This document shows, piece by piece, positions 54,584 to 62,914 of a stretch of 64,000 bases of DNA. The stretch spans positions 434,001-498,000 of the forward strand of contig NZ_JBBOOE010000002.1 of the NCBI RefSeq assembly GCF_038002965.1. Reading direction: 5' to 3'. Source of the stretch: Robertmurraya sp. FSL R5-0851. Lineage in GTDB: Bacteria > Bacillota > Bacilli > Bacillales > Cytobacillaceae. How positions within the stretch are numbered: position 1 is the first letter of the stretch; each line of letters begins with the position of its first letter. Under the pieces are notes generated by a model. That model ran no database searches. It worked only from the letters and a program-made list of their open reading frames with translations, and was not told where the DNA came from. A program made the translations under genes and the position numbers.

Positions 54584-55442
54584 ATTCTTCGATTGCCTCC
54601 TTAACGGCCTCTATTCTTTCGTCTGTTTGGTCAGCAGTTACATACATGGCATTCTTTTCAGCTTCGATCATATCTTTAAATCGTTGCTTGACCGCTTTTC
54701 TTCTGTTAAATGTGTGATACAACAATTCGTAAATTCCTTCTGTTGGTAATAAAGAAACTTCTATCTCAGATTTTCTTAATTGGTTCTTGGCGGCATTATA
54801 TCTTCTCATAAGTTCTGAGAAAGTTTTTTCTACTAATTTCTCTTCTAACTCATCTTTTGAGTCAGCGTTGATGTCACTTGTATTTATTTTGTGAGTGAAA
54901 ATTAAGTAACGTTTTGTCTCGTATCTTGGTGTTTGTGTTTGCCATTCAATTAAGTCATTAATCATGGATTGTCCAAAGCTCAATGCAGCTTCGTTTAAAT
55001 CCTCTGAGTTTTTCATGCTATCAGTCATATGTTTAATAGGTTCAGAGATATCGATATATCGACTTTGCAATAAGCAACTGATGGGGTAGTTTATAGAAGC
55101 TAGGTAACTTTCGAATTCTTTATCAATTGCTTCTTGTTCATCATGACTTTTTAAGAAATAGTTAACTGGTTCAACCTCAGTGATTAACGTAAAAGAGTTG
55201 TCATGGTACCGAACCATGTGGTTTGATATATCTTTTACATTTTCAAATAGTTCTTCGAAAAGCTGTGGTTCTTGCTCCATTTGTACTTCATGTTTTTTCT
55301 TATTCTTTTTCTTTCCGTTTTGGCTAACAGTATTATCTGTAACTACTTTCTCTTTCCAGGGAAGTATGGGTTCTTTCAGCATCATCTTCCAAAATACGTA
55401 GAAGACAATTGCTACAATCCCCATAATTAATAGGTCTTTCAT
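54537..55442 (-). CDS. Membrane-anchored VirB4-associated N-terminal-like protein
   Basis: 301 residues. One N-terminal membrane span (LLIMGIVAIVFYVFWKMML), a very basic linker (KKKNKKKHE), then a domain with YHDNSFTLITEVEPVNYFL and LLQSRYIDISEP resembling the N-terminal region of VirB4/TrsE proteins. The family thus looks split into two overlapping genes here, an anchored N-terminal piece and the motor. A C-terminal coiled coil (EAVKEAIEEYERSQKEE) could contact VirB4. Confidence 0.65.
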   Translation of the reverse strand: MKDLLIMGIVAIVFYVFWKMMLKEPILPWKEKVVTDNTVSQNGKKKNKKKHEVQMEQEPQLFEELFENVKDISNHMVRYHDNSFTLITEVEPVNYFLKSHDEQEAIDKEFESYLASINYPISCLLQSRYIDISEPIKHMTDSMKNSEDLNEAALSFGQSMINDLIEWQTQTPRYETKRYLIFTHKINTSDINADSKDELEEKLVEKTFSELMRRYNAAKNQLRKSEIEVSLLPTEGIYELLYHTFNRRKAVKQRFKDMIEAEKNAMYVTADQTDERIEAVKEAIEEYERSQKEETSEKQAI

Positions 55443-55444
55443 TT

Positions 55445-55783
55445 TTATTTCACCATCCAGTCTTTAGGTTTACTTCCTTTTCTCCAAATCCCAATTTGTC
55501 CTTTATAACTAATTTTGATCATAATGTATTGATCAAAATTCAGATGAAGTTTTTGTTTCTTCCAGAATGCAAAGATAAAAACTACAATTAGTGTAGGGAT
55601 AGCTGAAATCAGAGCAGCTACACCACCGATAATAAAATTGGGGAATAATTTGAAGACCATAGGGACATATGCATATAGGAGGGCTCCTCCTGCAACGATA
55701 TAAATCAGTTGCCTCTTAGAGATGAAGCCTAAAATGGTTTTTTGCTCAGAGGACATGTCGATTGGCACTGTTTCTTTTCTCAC
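55445..55783 (-). CDS. PrgI-family protein (VirB3-like)
   Basis: 112 residues: an N-terminal extended part (VPIDMSSEQKTILGFISKRQ), two membrane spans (LIYIVAGGALLYAYVPMVF and GGVAALISAIPTLIVVFIF), then a basic tail ending KGSKPKDWMVK. Order and size are those of PrgI (PF12666) proteins, the Gram-positive VirB3 equivalents, which always sit before VirB4. The start is GTG with AGGTG upstream. Confidence 0.85.
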   Translation of the reverse strand: MRKETVPIDMSSEQKTILGFISKRQLIYIVAGGALLYAYVPMVFKLFPNFIIGGVAALISAIPTLIVVFIFAFWKKQKLHLNFDQYIMIKISYKGQIGIWRKGSKPKDWMVK

Positions 55784-55805
55784 GATTACACCTACTTTTA
55801 ATAAA

Positions 55806-55843
55806 ATGTACCCCTCTAAAATGAGGACTTAGAGGGGTAGAGA
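55806..55843 (-). terminator. Hairpin between pilin-like and PrgI genes
   Basis: TACCCCTCTAA pairs with TTAGAGGGGTA; only a weak T-rich run (CATTTTATT) follows. It lies 20 bases before the PrgI ribosome binding site. It could shield the abundant pilin mRNA from decay or be a partial terminator. Confidence 0.6.
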
Positions 55844-55866
55844 GAACAAGTATTTTCGTTTTTTTA

Positions 55867-56238
55867 TTAAGAACCGAATCCTGCAAACCAACCAGCTATG
55901 GTTGTTGCTTTCACGATTATGAAGATTCCTAGTCCAGCCATTAGGATACCAATGAACCCTTGTGAACGCGCTTGAGGATTTCCACCTTGTGCTGCAGAAA
56001 GCTTCATACCTGCGAAGATAAGGCATCCGATTACCCAGAACCCACCAACTGCTGTAACGAAATACACGATATTAGCAAGATCGGTATAAATCTTACTGTT
56101 CTTTAAATCCCCTTGTGGTGTGATACCTGATTTTTTCCAAGCCGCTGCCGCTTCTTCTGGTGAGAATAGTATTAATGCAAATGCGAATACTGCGGTCATC
56201 GTTAGGAAAGGTAAGAATTTTTTCAAAGTCTTTTTCAT
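55867..56238 (-). CDS. VirB2/TrbC-like pilin candidate
   Basis: 123 residues from the ATG at 56238, behind AGGAGGTGACAGGA. A signal peptide (MKKTLKKFLPFLTMTAVFAF, then an alanine-rich site EEAAAA) is followed by two membrane spans (IVYFVTAVGGFWVIGCLIFA and FIGILMAGLGIFIIVKATTI) with a short charged loop. This is the VirB2 pilin plan, at the VirB2 position just before VirB3. A longer GTG start at 56247 is possible but less likely. Confidence 0.82.
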   Translation of the reverse strand: MKKTLKKFLPFLTMTAVFAFALILFSPEEAAAAWKKSGITPQGDLKNSKIYTDLANIVYFVTAVGGFWVIGCLIFAGMKLSAAQGGNPQARSQGFIGILMAGLGIFIIVKATTIAGWFAGFGS

Positions 56239-56276
56239 TCCTGTCACCTCCTATAGTTCTATAAAGAGCAACAAAA

Positions 56277-56341
56277 AAAGCCCCGAAGAAACTATCAGAA
56301 AAGATACAAAAATGTACCTTTCTCATAGGTCTTCGGGGCTC
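56277..56341 (-). terminator. Leader terminator before the pilin gene
   Basis: On the minus strand AGCCCCGAAGA is followed by an A/T-rich 40-base loop and then TCTTCGGGGCT plus TTTTTTT. About 20 bases later comes the pilin gene's ribosome binding site. The stop signal inside the leader suggests attenuation or antitermination. The loop contains ATGAGAAAGGTAC, which could code for a short leader peptide. Confidence 0.75.
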
Positions 56342-56457
56342 TCCCGTTAGCTATTTATGTAATATAGGTATATCTTAATCCAAAACGTTAACATGGTCAA
56401 TACTTTTATCCTGTCTTTATTTCCTTATTTTTAGGAAAAAAGATGATGGAATTTCTC

Positions 56458-56688
56458 CTACATAGCTTTCTCTATCATCAATCTAGTAGCAACACCTGCT
56501 ATATATAACTCAACTGCTTTTTTATCCTCTTTTAAACCATGCTCCTCAATCTTATCAATAATATTCTGACCGGTGCCTCGATCCTCAATGACTCCTAAGA
56601 ATCTTTGTAATGTAAAGCTACGACCAATTGGAGGTTTAATGATGGCATCTCTTTCTAACCCGCATGCTTCTAGATATTCACTAAGCAT
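56458..56688 (-). CDS. Small hypothetical protein, paralogue A
   Basis: 76 residues, clearly related to the neighbour at 56749: both have L-x-x-Y-L-E, a P-x-x-G-x-x-F-(T/S) turn, G-x-x-x-N-(I/L), and an end (Y)-(I/L)-(A/S)-G-V. AGGAGTG precedes the ATG. Function unknown. It sits just before the pilin leader on the same strand. Confidence 0.6.
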   Translation of the reverse strand: MLSEYLEACGLERDAIIKPPIGRSFTLQRFLGVIEDRGTGQNIIDKIEEHGLKEDKKAVELYIAGVATRLMIEKAM

Positions 56689-56748
56689 TTCTAATCACTC
56701 CTTGAATTTATATCCATATTTTGGACATTAGTTTTTAGCCTTATACAA

Positions 56749-57180
56749 TTACATAGCATTTCTTACCAAGTAAATGTCACCGACACCGGATAAATACCTA
56801 ACCAGTAGTTGCTTATCATTCCTCAATGGCAATATATCTAAAGAGCGAACAAGATTATGTGCCATGCCTAATCCATCAAGGGTAGTTACTAACCACTCAA
56901 TTGAAAAAGTATGTCCAGTCATTGGTGAGGTTAATAGAGTATTGTTATCAATTCCACGCACTTCTAAATACTTTTTCAGCTTGCTATCACACTCCGAAAC
57001 TATATTGTTACTATTATGGTTCCCAGTTTTATAGATTTTATGCAGGATAATAGAAAATTTGAAAATGATGATATGATATAAAAAGAGGATTGAATAAACG
57101 ATTATGGGAGCGAGTGTATTGAGAGACAGATTTGATACGATTCTATTTATAGTTACGTTTCTAATAGGATTAGGAATCAT
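56749..57180 (-). CDS. Small hypothetical protein, paralogue B
   Basis: The conserved part is the last ~80 residues (LKKYLEVRGIDNNTLLTSPM and on to YLVRNAM), matching paralogue A. The upstream part of the frame, to 57180, lacks a ribosome binding site and overlaps a divergent gene, so the true start is probably near 57000 at a non-ATG codon, or the gene has lost its front. A tandem duplication produced the pair. Confidence 0.5.
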   Translation of the reverse strand: MIPNPIRNVTINRIVSNLSLNTLAPIIVYSILFLYHIIIFKFSIILHKIYKTGNHNSNNIVSECDSKLKKYLEVRGIDNNTLLTSPMTGHTFSIEWLVTTLDGLGMAHNLVRSLDILPLRNDKQLLVRYLSGVGDIYLVRNAM

Positions 57181-57286
57181 CTATTTTATTCCGAATGGGA
57201 AGGATGGATACTGGTTTATTCCCCTAGTAATTTTTTGGGCTATTCGTTTTATAAGAAGAATAAATAAAGTAAAAAGAGAAGAGTAG
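57119..57286 (+). CDS. Small membrane protein, divergent from the transfer operon
   Basis: A TTG start at 57119 fits GGGAGCGAG seven bases upstream better than the ATG at 57104. 55 residues with two membrane spans (TILFIVTFLIGLGIIYFI and WFIPLVIFWAIRFI) and a basic tail. A strong terminator follows. Could be a surface-exclusion or regulatory peptide, but nothing specific is seen. Confidence 0.5.
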   Translation: MRDRFDTILFIVTFLIGLGIIYFIPNGKDGYWFIPLVIFWAIRFIRRINKVKREE

Positions 57287-57295
57287 TTTATAGAT

Positions 57296-57334
57296 AAAAA
57301 AACCATGTACAATTTTTCCTGTACATGGTTTTTA
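57296..57334 (+). terminator. Intrinsic terminator
   Basis: AAAAACCATGTACA pairs with TGTACATGGTTTTT. Confidence 0.9.
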
Positions 57335-57376
57335 GATAAAACATTAGTGATTTTCCCTCTATTATTAATATAAAAA

Positions 57377-58782
57377 CACTAGTGTTGTATTAATTTAATT
57401 TCACTATTTAAAAAACTCAAAATGTTCAATTTTATTATTTTATGCAAAGAAAAAGTCCTTTATAATGGATAGGTCAGGTGGTAATCCCGTCCAAATCCAA
57501 TAATAAAGGACCAATCTTATGGATAAGATTACACGAAAAACATCATTTGGACAATGGTTTTCACCTATAAATGTTGAATTATTTGATGATCAAGTGAAAA
57601 CATTGAAATTAGATTTCTATACGAAAAAACTTACGACGGAATCATTTTTAAAATTATTACTTTATGCACAGCTTGAAGAAGTAGAAAGTCTTCATGCGTT
57701 GAGTGATTGTCTTTTTGATGATCAACTCCAAAAAGGCATTGATCTGGATTCCATTAGTATTTCTCAGCTTTCACGACGATTAAATGGGATGAATCCAGAT
57801 TTATTCCAACGACTTTTCCTTGATCTGGTCGCACAAATTCATGCCAAAACACACTACACCAAACTCGTCATGCCGTTAAAAATCATTGATTCAAGCACAT
57901 TGCCACTTAATTTGACTAATCATAAATGGGCAGAGTTCCGCAAAACAAAAGCGGGTGTAAAGTTACATTTGCGCCTAGTATTTATGGAAAAAGGAATTTC
58001 TTATCCTGAAAAGGCTGTGCTAACAATGGCAAAGGAACATGATCGTGGTCAACTCGAAATCATGGTAGACGACAAGGAATGCATGTATGTATTTGACCGG
58101 GGCTATCTAGACTATGAACGCTTTGATCGCATGACAGATGATGGGTACTTTTTTCTATCTAGGCTTCGTAAAAACGCAGTCATACGAGAGGTCTACGATT
58201 ATAATCTACCCGAGGATACGAATGTTCTGTCCGATCAAATGGTGTTGATTGGTACAACTCAAAACCGTACTGAGAACTACTTTCGTCTTTTAAGAGTGAT
58301 GGATTCAAAAGGAAACGAACTTCAGTTACTTACGAATCGTTTTGATTTAAGCGCCGAAGAGATTTCAGAGATGTATAAATCGCGCTGGGCAATTGAGTTG
58401 TTTTTCAAATGGATCAAACAGCACCTCAATATCAAAAAGTTCTACGGTCGAAGTGAATGGGCGATCCACAATCAAGTGTTTATCGCATTAATCGTTTTTT
58501 GCCTACATGTCCTCGTTCAACTCGAGACAAAAAGCAAGCGTAAAACCTTACAAATTAGCCGTTATCTAAGAGCTGTTTTGTGGAAGCCGGCACATATTTG
58601 GCTTCGGAAAATCGAAGGAAAAACGATTCCTTAATACACAAACTGTCGTCGTCGCAACTGTCTAATTGTAAATATTTTTCCAAATGGATGGAGCCACCTT
58701 TGCTTAGGTACTTACTTTTTTGGCTCTAAACGGGAAGAACTTTAAAACTGAAAATTCAGTCAGTATTTATGCAACACTAGTG
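57377..58782 (+). mobile_element. IS4-family element (IS4Bsu1-like), copy 3, diverged
   Basis: 1406 bp with the same CACTAGTGTTG ends and a 9-bp duplication ATATAAAAA (57368-57376, 58783-58791). It differs from copies 1 and 2 throughout, so it is a separate lineage and came in independently. Inserted between genes, it breaks no frame. Confidence 0.95.
57519..58634 (+). CDS. IS4-family DDE transposase, diverged copy
   Basis: 371 residues, collinear with the other IS4 transposases and with the same catalytic segments (KIIDSSTLPL, VFDRGYLDYERF, WAIELFFKWIKQHL), but with many substitutions. Intact. Confidence 0.95.
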   Translation: MDKITRKTSFGQWFSPINVELFDDQVKTLKLDFYTKKLTTESFLKLLLYAQLEEVESLHALSDCLFDDQLQKGIDLDSISISQLSRRLNGMNPDLFQRLFLDLVAQIHAKTHYTKLVMPLKIIDSSTLPLNLTNHKWAEFRKTKAGVKLHLRLVFMEKGISYPEKAVLTMAKEHDRGQLEIMVDDKECMYVFDRGYLDYERFDRMTDDGYFFLSRLRKNAVIREVYDYNLPEDTNVLSDQMVLIGTTQNRTENYFRLLRVMDSKGNELQLLTNRFDLSAEEISEMYKSRWAIELFFKWIKQHLNIKKFYGRSEWAIHNQVFIALIVFCLHVLVQLETKSKRKTLQISRYLRAVLWKPAHIWLRKIEGKTIP

Positions 58783-58810
58783 ATATAAAAATAATAAATA
58801 TTTTAACTCC

Positions 58811-59161
58811 TCAGCGGTTGTTTCCCTCTAACTCCTCATCAACATAATTCATTCCATCTGTAGCTGTAGAGAAAATTAAAGGTTCTTCACCATCCTCTTC
58901 TAAGGGGACATATTCGCCACCGATAAACGAATAAAAAACACCTATTACCCAGCCATCTCCATCAGGATTTTTCAACACATGGTACTTAGGTTCTTTGTTA
59001 CCCAAATAAGTAATAAGGATATGGTAACTAAAATAACCCCCTTGCTCACTCCTTGTCCAATGAGTGTATTGCTGACAGGTAGTACAAATCCAATTACCTA
59101 ATTCATCTTTTTCCATATCGACATTTTCACCACAAATTAAACAATCAGGTACAATATTCAA
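58811..59161 (-). CDS. Zinc-ribbon protein
   Basis: 116 residues starting at TTG 59161 behind AGGAGGAG. Two C-x2-C pairs (DCLICGENVD and ICTTCQQ) form a zinc ribbon in the first 35 residues. The remainder is an acidic beta-rich domain (EYVPLEEDGEEPLIF). Located in the transfer operon after the primase-like gene. May bind nucleic acid or a protein partner. Confidence 0.6.
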   Translation of the reverse strand: MNIVPDCLICGENVDMEKDELGNWICTTCQQYTHWTRSEQGGYFSYHILITYLGNKEPKYHVLKNPDGDGWVIGVFYSFIGGEYVPLEEDGEEPLIFSTATDGMNYVDEELEGNNR

Positions 59162-59194
59162 TCAAACTCCTCCTATCCAGTTGTTTTATCAAAT

Positions 59195-59229
59195 AAAAAA
59201 GAAAGCCTATACTAAAAAGTAAGACTTTC
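59195..59229 (-). terminator. Leader terminator before the zinc-ribbon gene
   Basis: GAAAGTC pairs with GGCTTTC, with an inner TAC/GTA match, followed on the minus strand by TTTTTT. It lies about 20 bases before the AGGAGG site. Confidence 0.7.
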
Positions 59230-59263
59230 TCCTTTAACTCCGTAAACGACCTTGTCCTGAAAT

Positions 59264-60532
59264 TTAAAACATTTTCTTCATATGCGGTATTTTATCTCCA
59301 GCAAGAAGAAAATCGTCAATTCCTTTCCCTTCATCCTCGTTCCATAAAATTAAGTTCCCTTTGAAACCTTGAAGTTTTAATTCCTTCGCACATTCCATCA
59401 AATGTTTTTTAACGTGAGGATTTGAAACAGCGTCCGCATCGAAACATAGATTCACTTGCTCTACTCCCATTTCTTTCAATACTGGAATAGCTAAGCGCCA
59501 TGCTCCTACACCCGGAAGTGCTAAGAAGGTATCACCAATATCCTCGATCTCAAGCGGATCATATAGCTTTTCTATACAATCAGCTGCAATGTCACACTTC
59601 AGAGGACCTTCGGATAACCAAGCAGTGCGAGTCTTTAGTAATTCTCCTTCTTTCCAGTTCTGTAATTTCTTTGTTGGTACAGCAACATGGATAGGTGCAG
59701 GGTTTCCTGAACCTGTCCCATGAGGTTTATTAGCGGATGATAGCCAAAAGTACCGATTACCTTTTACTACACGAATCCAACCTTTAATATCACCGTCATG
59801 ATAAATCGTTGTCCATTGTTTACCTAGATTTACAAACTGTTCAGAAATAATTTCTCCTTGGAAAGCCACTTGAACTTTATTTGGTTGTTCAAGTACTCTT
59901 GCTTTTAATCCTGGCCCATTAGTTTTCACTTCAACGATATTAGGGGGATTATCAATACGGTATTGAAACCCAACGATTTCGTTGTAATGATTACGAAATG
60001 GAATTAAAATTCCTTTTGTTCCAGCGATTGTCCAGTATTTTTCGTCCTTTAGATAAAAGCCAGGTATCCCTTTAAAGTGGTCAATTTCTAATCCTTCTTG
60101 AAGCATACGAGCAATTTCCCATGGTTTATCTGGAAAACTACTGTATTGCCTTACACTAACTTGATCGTCGGTTAATTGTCTTTCTTGAGACACTAAATGT
60201 TTGTAATGATCGTCCTCTAACTGTAAACAATCCAATAAAGACCGAAATACCCCATTTAGCACATGGTTCTTCTGTTTTGGATAGCCTTCATTTAGAATTT
60301 CGATCTCATCTTGGTCTATTTTTTTCCTCTTATCACCCTTTAAAAAGTGAAGGTAGCTCGGTAAAGCAGAGTTTTTAGAGAAGAATGTTTCACTCTCTAC
60401 TCGGATACATGCTACAGCTGAACCATCTATATTTACCATGCATCCACCTGTTTTACCACAAATCACACATGGAGTGCGATAATACTCAAACCAATCTTTA
60501 ACTCTTGTCTGCCTCATAAGTTTCATCATCAA
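59264..60532 (-). CDS. Toprim-domain (DUF3854-like) primase-related protein
   Basis: 422 residues. An N-terminal zinc-finger-like part (CVICGKTGGCM and a later cysteine) is followed by a middle domain (KGILIPFRNHYNEIVGFQYR) as in phage/plasmid primase-type proteins, then a Toprim-like domain: E in AWLSEGPLKCDIA and D-x-D in VNLCFDADAVSNPH, ending GKGIDDFLLAG. Such proteins prime the lagging strand or the transferred strand. It belongs to the transfer/maintenance operon. The start has a weak ribosome site. Confidence 0.72.
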   Translation of the reverse strand: MMMKLMRQTRVKDWFEYYRTPCVICGKTGGCMVNIDGSAVACIRVESETFFSKNSALPSYLHFLKGDKRKKIDQDEIEILNEGYPKQKNHVLNGVFRSLLDCLQLEDDHYKHLVSQERQLTDDQVSVRQYSSFPDKPWEIARMLQEGLEIDHFKGIPGFYLKDEKYWTIAGTKGILIPFRNHYNEIVGFQYRIDNPPNIVEVKTNGPGLKARVLEQPNKVQVAFQGEIISEQFVNLGKQWTTIYHDGDIKGWIRVVKGNRYFWLSSANKPHGTGSGNPAPIHVAVPTKKLQNWKEGELLKTRTAWLSEGPLKCDIAADCIEKLYDPLEIEDIGDTFLALPGVGAWRLAIPVLKEMGVEQVNLCFDADAVSNPHVKKHLMECAKELKLQGFKGNLILWNEDEGKGIDDFLLAGDKIPHMKKMF

Positions 60533-60564
60533 AAACGTCAGCCCTTTTTATACAGTTTTATAGT

Positions 60565-60858
60565 TTAAATACAGTCCTTGAAACGAAAGTGGTCGATTGG
60601 CGGCATAACCGTTACTAGCTTGTAGGACAGAAGAGATTCCTTTGCAACCACAATTACAATGGGGTTATCATCTTTATCTCGTCCTGCAATGGCCACTTTG
60701 TTAACTCCTTGTCGTTCTACAATTTCACCTGTGAAGATTGCAGAAACAATGTCCCCTTTGGTATACCCACGCTTCTCTAACCGCTCTTTGGTGTGCGTAC
60801 CAATAATAATTAATCCTTTGCCTGTCATTAAGACCTTTTTTAGCTCTTTTAAGTTCAT
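60565..60858 (-). CDS. DUF4258-like protein
   Basis: 97 residues from MNLKELKKVL (60858), behind GGAGGTGAAAGG. Motif HTKERLEKRGYTKGDIVSAI is followed by IVERQG and NPIVIVVAKE, matching DUF4258, a small fold related to mRNA-interferase-like or BrnT-like proteins. No partner antitoxin is obvious. Preceded by a structured leader with a terminator. Confidence 0.65.
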   Translation of the reverse strand: MNLKELKKVLMTGKGLIIIGTHTKERLEKRGYTKGDIVSAIFTGEIVERQGVNKVAIAGRDKDDNPIVIVVAKESLLSYKLVTVMPPIDHFRFKDCI

Positions 60859-60883
60859 TCCTTTCACCTCCATTGGTTTAAAT

Positions 60884-60961
60884 AAAAAAAGCGACCTCTG
60901 GAAAGAAGTAAATGAGAGCAACTCAAAGAAAGCTCTGTTTACCTCGATCCAAAGATCGCTA
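60884..60961 (-). terminator. Long structured leader ending in a terminator, before the DUF4258 gene
   Basis: The outer stem AGCGATCTTTGG pairs with CCAGAGGTCGCT and is followed by TTTTTTT. An inner stem (GTAAACAGAGC with GCTCTCATTTAC) sits within. The ribosome binding site follows about 10 bases after the T-run. Looks like a regulated attenuator rather than a simple stop. Confidence 0.72.
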
Positions 60962-61049
60962 GTTTAATAGTAACCGCTAACCCGACATAAAGTGGGTTGC
61001 AAAAAAATTAAAAGAAAAAAATAGATTACTATTATTCTAGCACCATCAT

Positions 61050-62618
61050 TTAGTTTGAATCAATACTACCCATTAACTTTCTTTTTAACCTTAACCAAAA
61101 CGCGGGCTTATACCGTTCCCCTAAATCCTCACCAATCAACTCTTTTGCCAATTGATAAAAGGATGGTTCTAATTTTTTAAAAGCAACTAAGTTATCAATA
61201 AGCGGTTTATTCTGATGCTTATTGGATACACATAAATCCCACATGGCAGGTAGAACAGCGATAAGTGGCAAATTAAATTTTTCTGCTACATCTTTCGGAC
61301 GACTTTTTAATGGAGTGGTTCTACTATGAATAAGTTTGATTGGAAGCTGATACTTGTCTATTAAAGTATTACTAATAAATTCTTTCCAATCTAATTGTCG
61401 ATCGAAATCATCATCAACAAAAACCCATAATTCATCTAAATGAGGAAGAGAGTCTAGTGTTGCTGCGTCCATTTCACCAGTCGGTAAATCAACCATAATA
61501 AATTTGGTTCTTTTCACCGCTAAGAAATAGTTATTGGTGAATTCTTTATCTCTTTTATAGGTTAAATCTTTAATCCCTAAAGGAAACCATCTAACCCCAC
61601 GATACATCCATAAAGACTTATTATTTGGTTCTGTTGTTGTATGGAAATTTTCAATTAGGGATACCCAATTGTCCGGTCTGGAACCAAATCGTTCTAGTAT
61701 TTTCAAATGATGTTGATTTTTCTTTGGTACCTCAACCACGGCTATAGGTGCTTCAAATTGTTGAAGATAGATAGCGAAATCAACAAGGAAGGTAGTAACA
61801 CCAGCTGATAATGGAGCCCATAGCCCTACTGTTTTTTTATTCTTAAATGTGACAAGGTCCATAGCCTCGCCTATACCGAGTGCTTTCTCAGTCAAAGAAC
61901 TACTCTTTTTCCCACTTTTAGATTCCTTAATTTTTGAAGCCTTTGTTTTTTCTGTAGTGGATTCTGTCAAGTCTTCTTCAACCACTGTCTTTTCAGCTTC
62001 AACTGACTCCATGTTAATTGGTGTCTGATCAACACGTGATTCTACTTCGTCGTTGGTAACTGGGGTTTCTTTCTCAACCTCATCATCTTTAACGATTTCT
62101 GGTTTCTTATTTTCGCTAATCTTGTTTTCTTCAATTTCCCCTTTTTTAGAATTCTTTTTTGCGTCTACAACGGCTTGGTTAGCAAGTGGATCTTTTCCTT
62201 CTATCCGCTCTTGGTTAGAAACAATAGGTTTGTCATCATTCTTTTTTAACTCTCTATTATTAGATGATGGTAAAACCCCTTGTTGTTTGTCGTATTTTAA
62301 ATCATTAAACTTTGACATCCGTATTTTAAATACTAAATCACTAGAACTTATACAAATAACAATGTTTGAATGGTTTGTTTTAATCTGGTTGGAGGGATCT
62401 AGAATCATTACCTTTCCGCTTAATTCAGTTTGTTCGAGAACTTTCACATCTACGAGGTCACAGCTTACTATACAGAGGACAAATGGAGAACGTAAGGCTG
62501 CCATTACTTCGCTCTTGGATTGAAGAGAAACAATCGGAATACCTGGTTCAATAGATTTAATTAAATCTTGTATTTCTTTACTATCCTTCTCAGAAATCGC
62601 TAAAAATATCTTTCTCAT
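61050..62618 (-). CDS. ParA/CpaE-like protein with a degenerate P-loop
   Basis: 522 residues. Residues 1-100 resemble a receiver-like domain as in CpaE (IFLAISEKDSKEIQDLIKSI). A long acidic, disordered linker (about 110-240) is rich in E, K and S. The C-terminal part (about 250-522) has a MinD/ParA-like fold: KTVGLWAPLSAGVTTFLVDF at the P-loop, VDLPTGEMD and VFVDDDFDRQ later. The Walker A lysines are missing, so ATP hydrolysis is doubtful. It may position the conjugation machine at the membrane. Confidence 0.62.
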   Translation of the reverse strand: MRKIFLAISEKDSKEIQDLIKSIEPGIPIVSLQSKSEVMAALRSPFVLCIVSCDLVDVKVLEQTELSGKVMILDPSNQIKTNHSNIVICISSSDLVFKIRMSKFNDLKYDKQQGVLPSSNNRELKKNDDKPIVSNQERIEGKDPLANQAVVDAKKNSKKGEIEENKISENKKPEIVKDDEVEKETPVTNDEVESRVDQTPINMESVEAEKTVVEEDLTESTTEKTKASKIKESKSGKKSSSLTEKALGIGEAMDLVTFKNKKTVGLWAPLSAGVTTFLVDFAIYLQQFEAPIAVVEVPKKNQHHLKILERFGSRPDNWVSLIENFHTTTEPNNKSLWMYRGVRWFPLGIKDLTYKRDKEFTNNYFLAVKRTKFIMVDLPTGEMDAATLDSLPHLDELWVFVDDDFDRQLDWKEFISNTLIDKYQLPIKLIHSRTTPLKSRPKDVAEKFNLPLIAVLPAMWDLCVSNKHQNKPLIDNLVAFKKLEPSFYQLAKELIGEDLGERYKPAFWLRLKRKLMGSIDSN

Positions 62619-62835
62619 ACATCTCTTTCTCCCGCTTCAAAAAGTCATTAATTCGAGCTCGAAATTGAACGGACAGTGGGAGTTCACCTCTTTCAATCTG
62701 TCCAAGATAACTCGTACTGACACCTACCGCCTTTGCAAATTGATATTGTGATAGGTTTAAGCGTTTACGAAGGATAATTAATCTTTCTATATCGTCTTCA
62801 ATTTCAATCTCATTAAGTCTATATACCGTTACCAT
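62590..62835 (-). CDS. XRE-family regulator
   Basis: 81 residues from MVTVYRLNE (62835), behind AAAGGAG. A helix-turn-helix of the Cro/cI type (LRKRLNLSQYQFAKAVGVST then SYLGQIERGEL) fills most of the protein. It overlaps the next gene by 29 bases. Likely controls the operon, or is a small DNA-binding adaptor. Confidence 0.85.
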   Translation of the reverse strand: MVTVYRLNEIEIEDDIERLIILRKRLNLSQYQFAKAVGVSTSYLGQIERGELPLSVQFRARINDFLKREKEMYEKDIFSDF

Positions 62836-62862
62836 GAGAATCTCCTTTCTATGTAAATGAAT

Positions 62863-62914
62863 AAAAAAAAAGACCGCAAAACTCCCCCTTATGTTAAGGA
62901 GGAATTGAGCGGTC
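62863..62914 (-). terminator. Leader terminator before the XRE regulator
   Basis: GACCGCTCAA pairs with TTTTGCGGTC, with an inner CTCC/GGAG stem, followed by a run of nine T on the minus strand. The regulator's ribosome binding site is 12 bases beyond. Confidence 0.75.
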
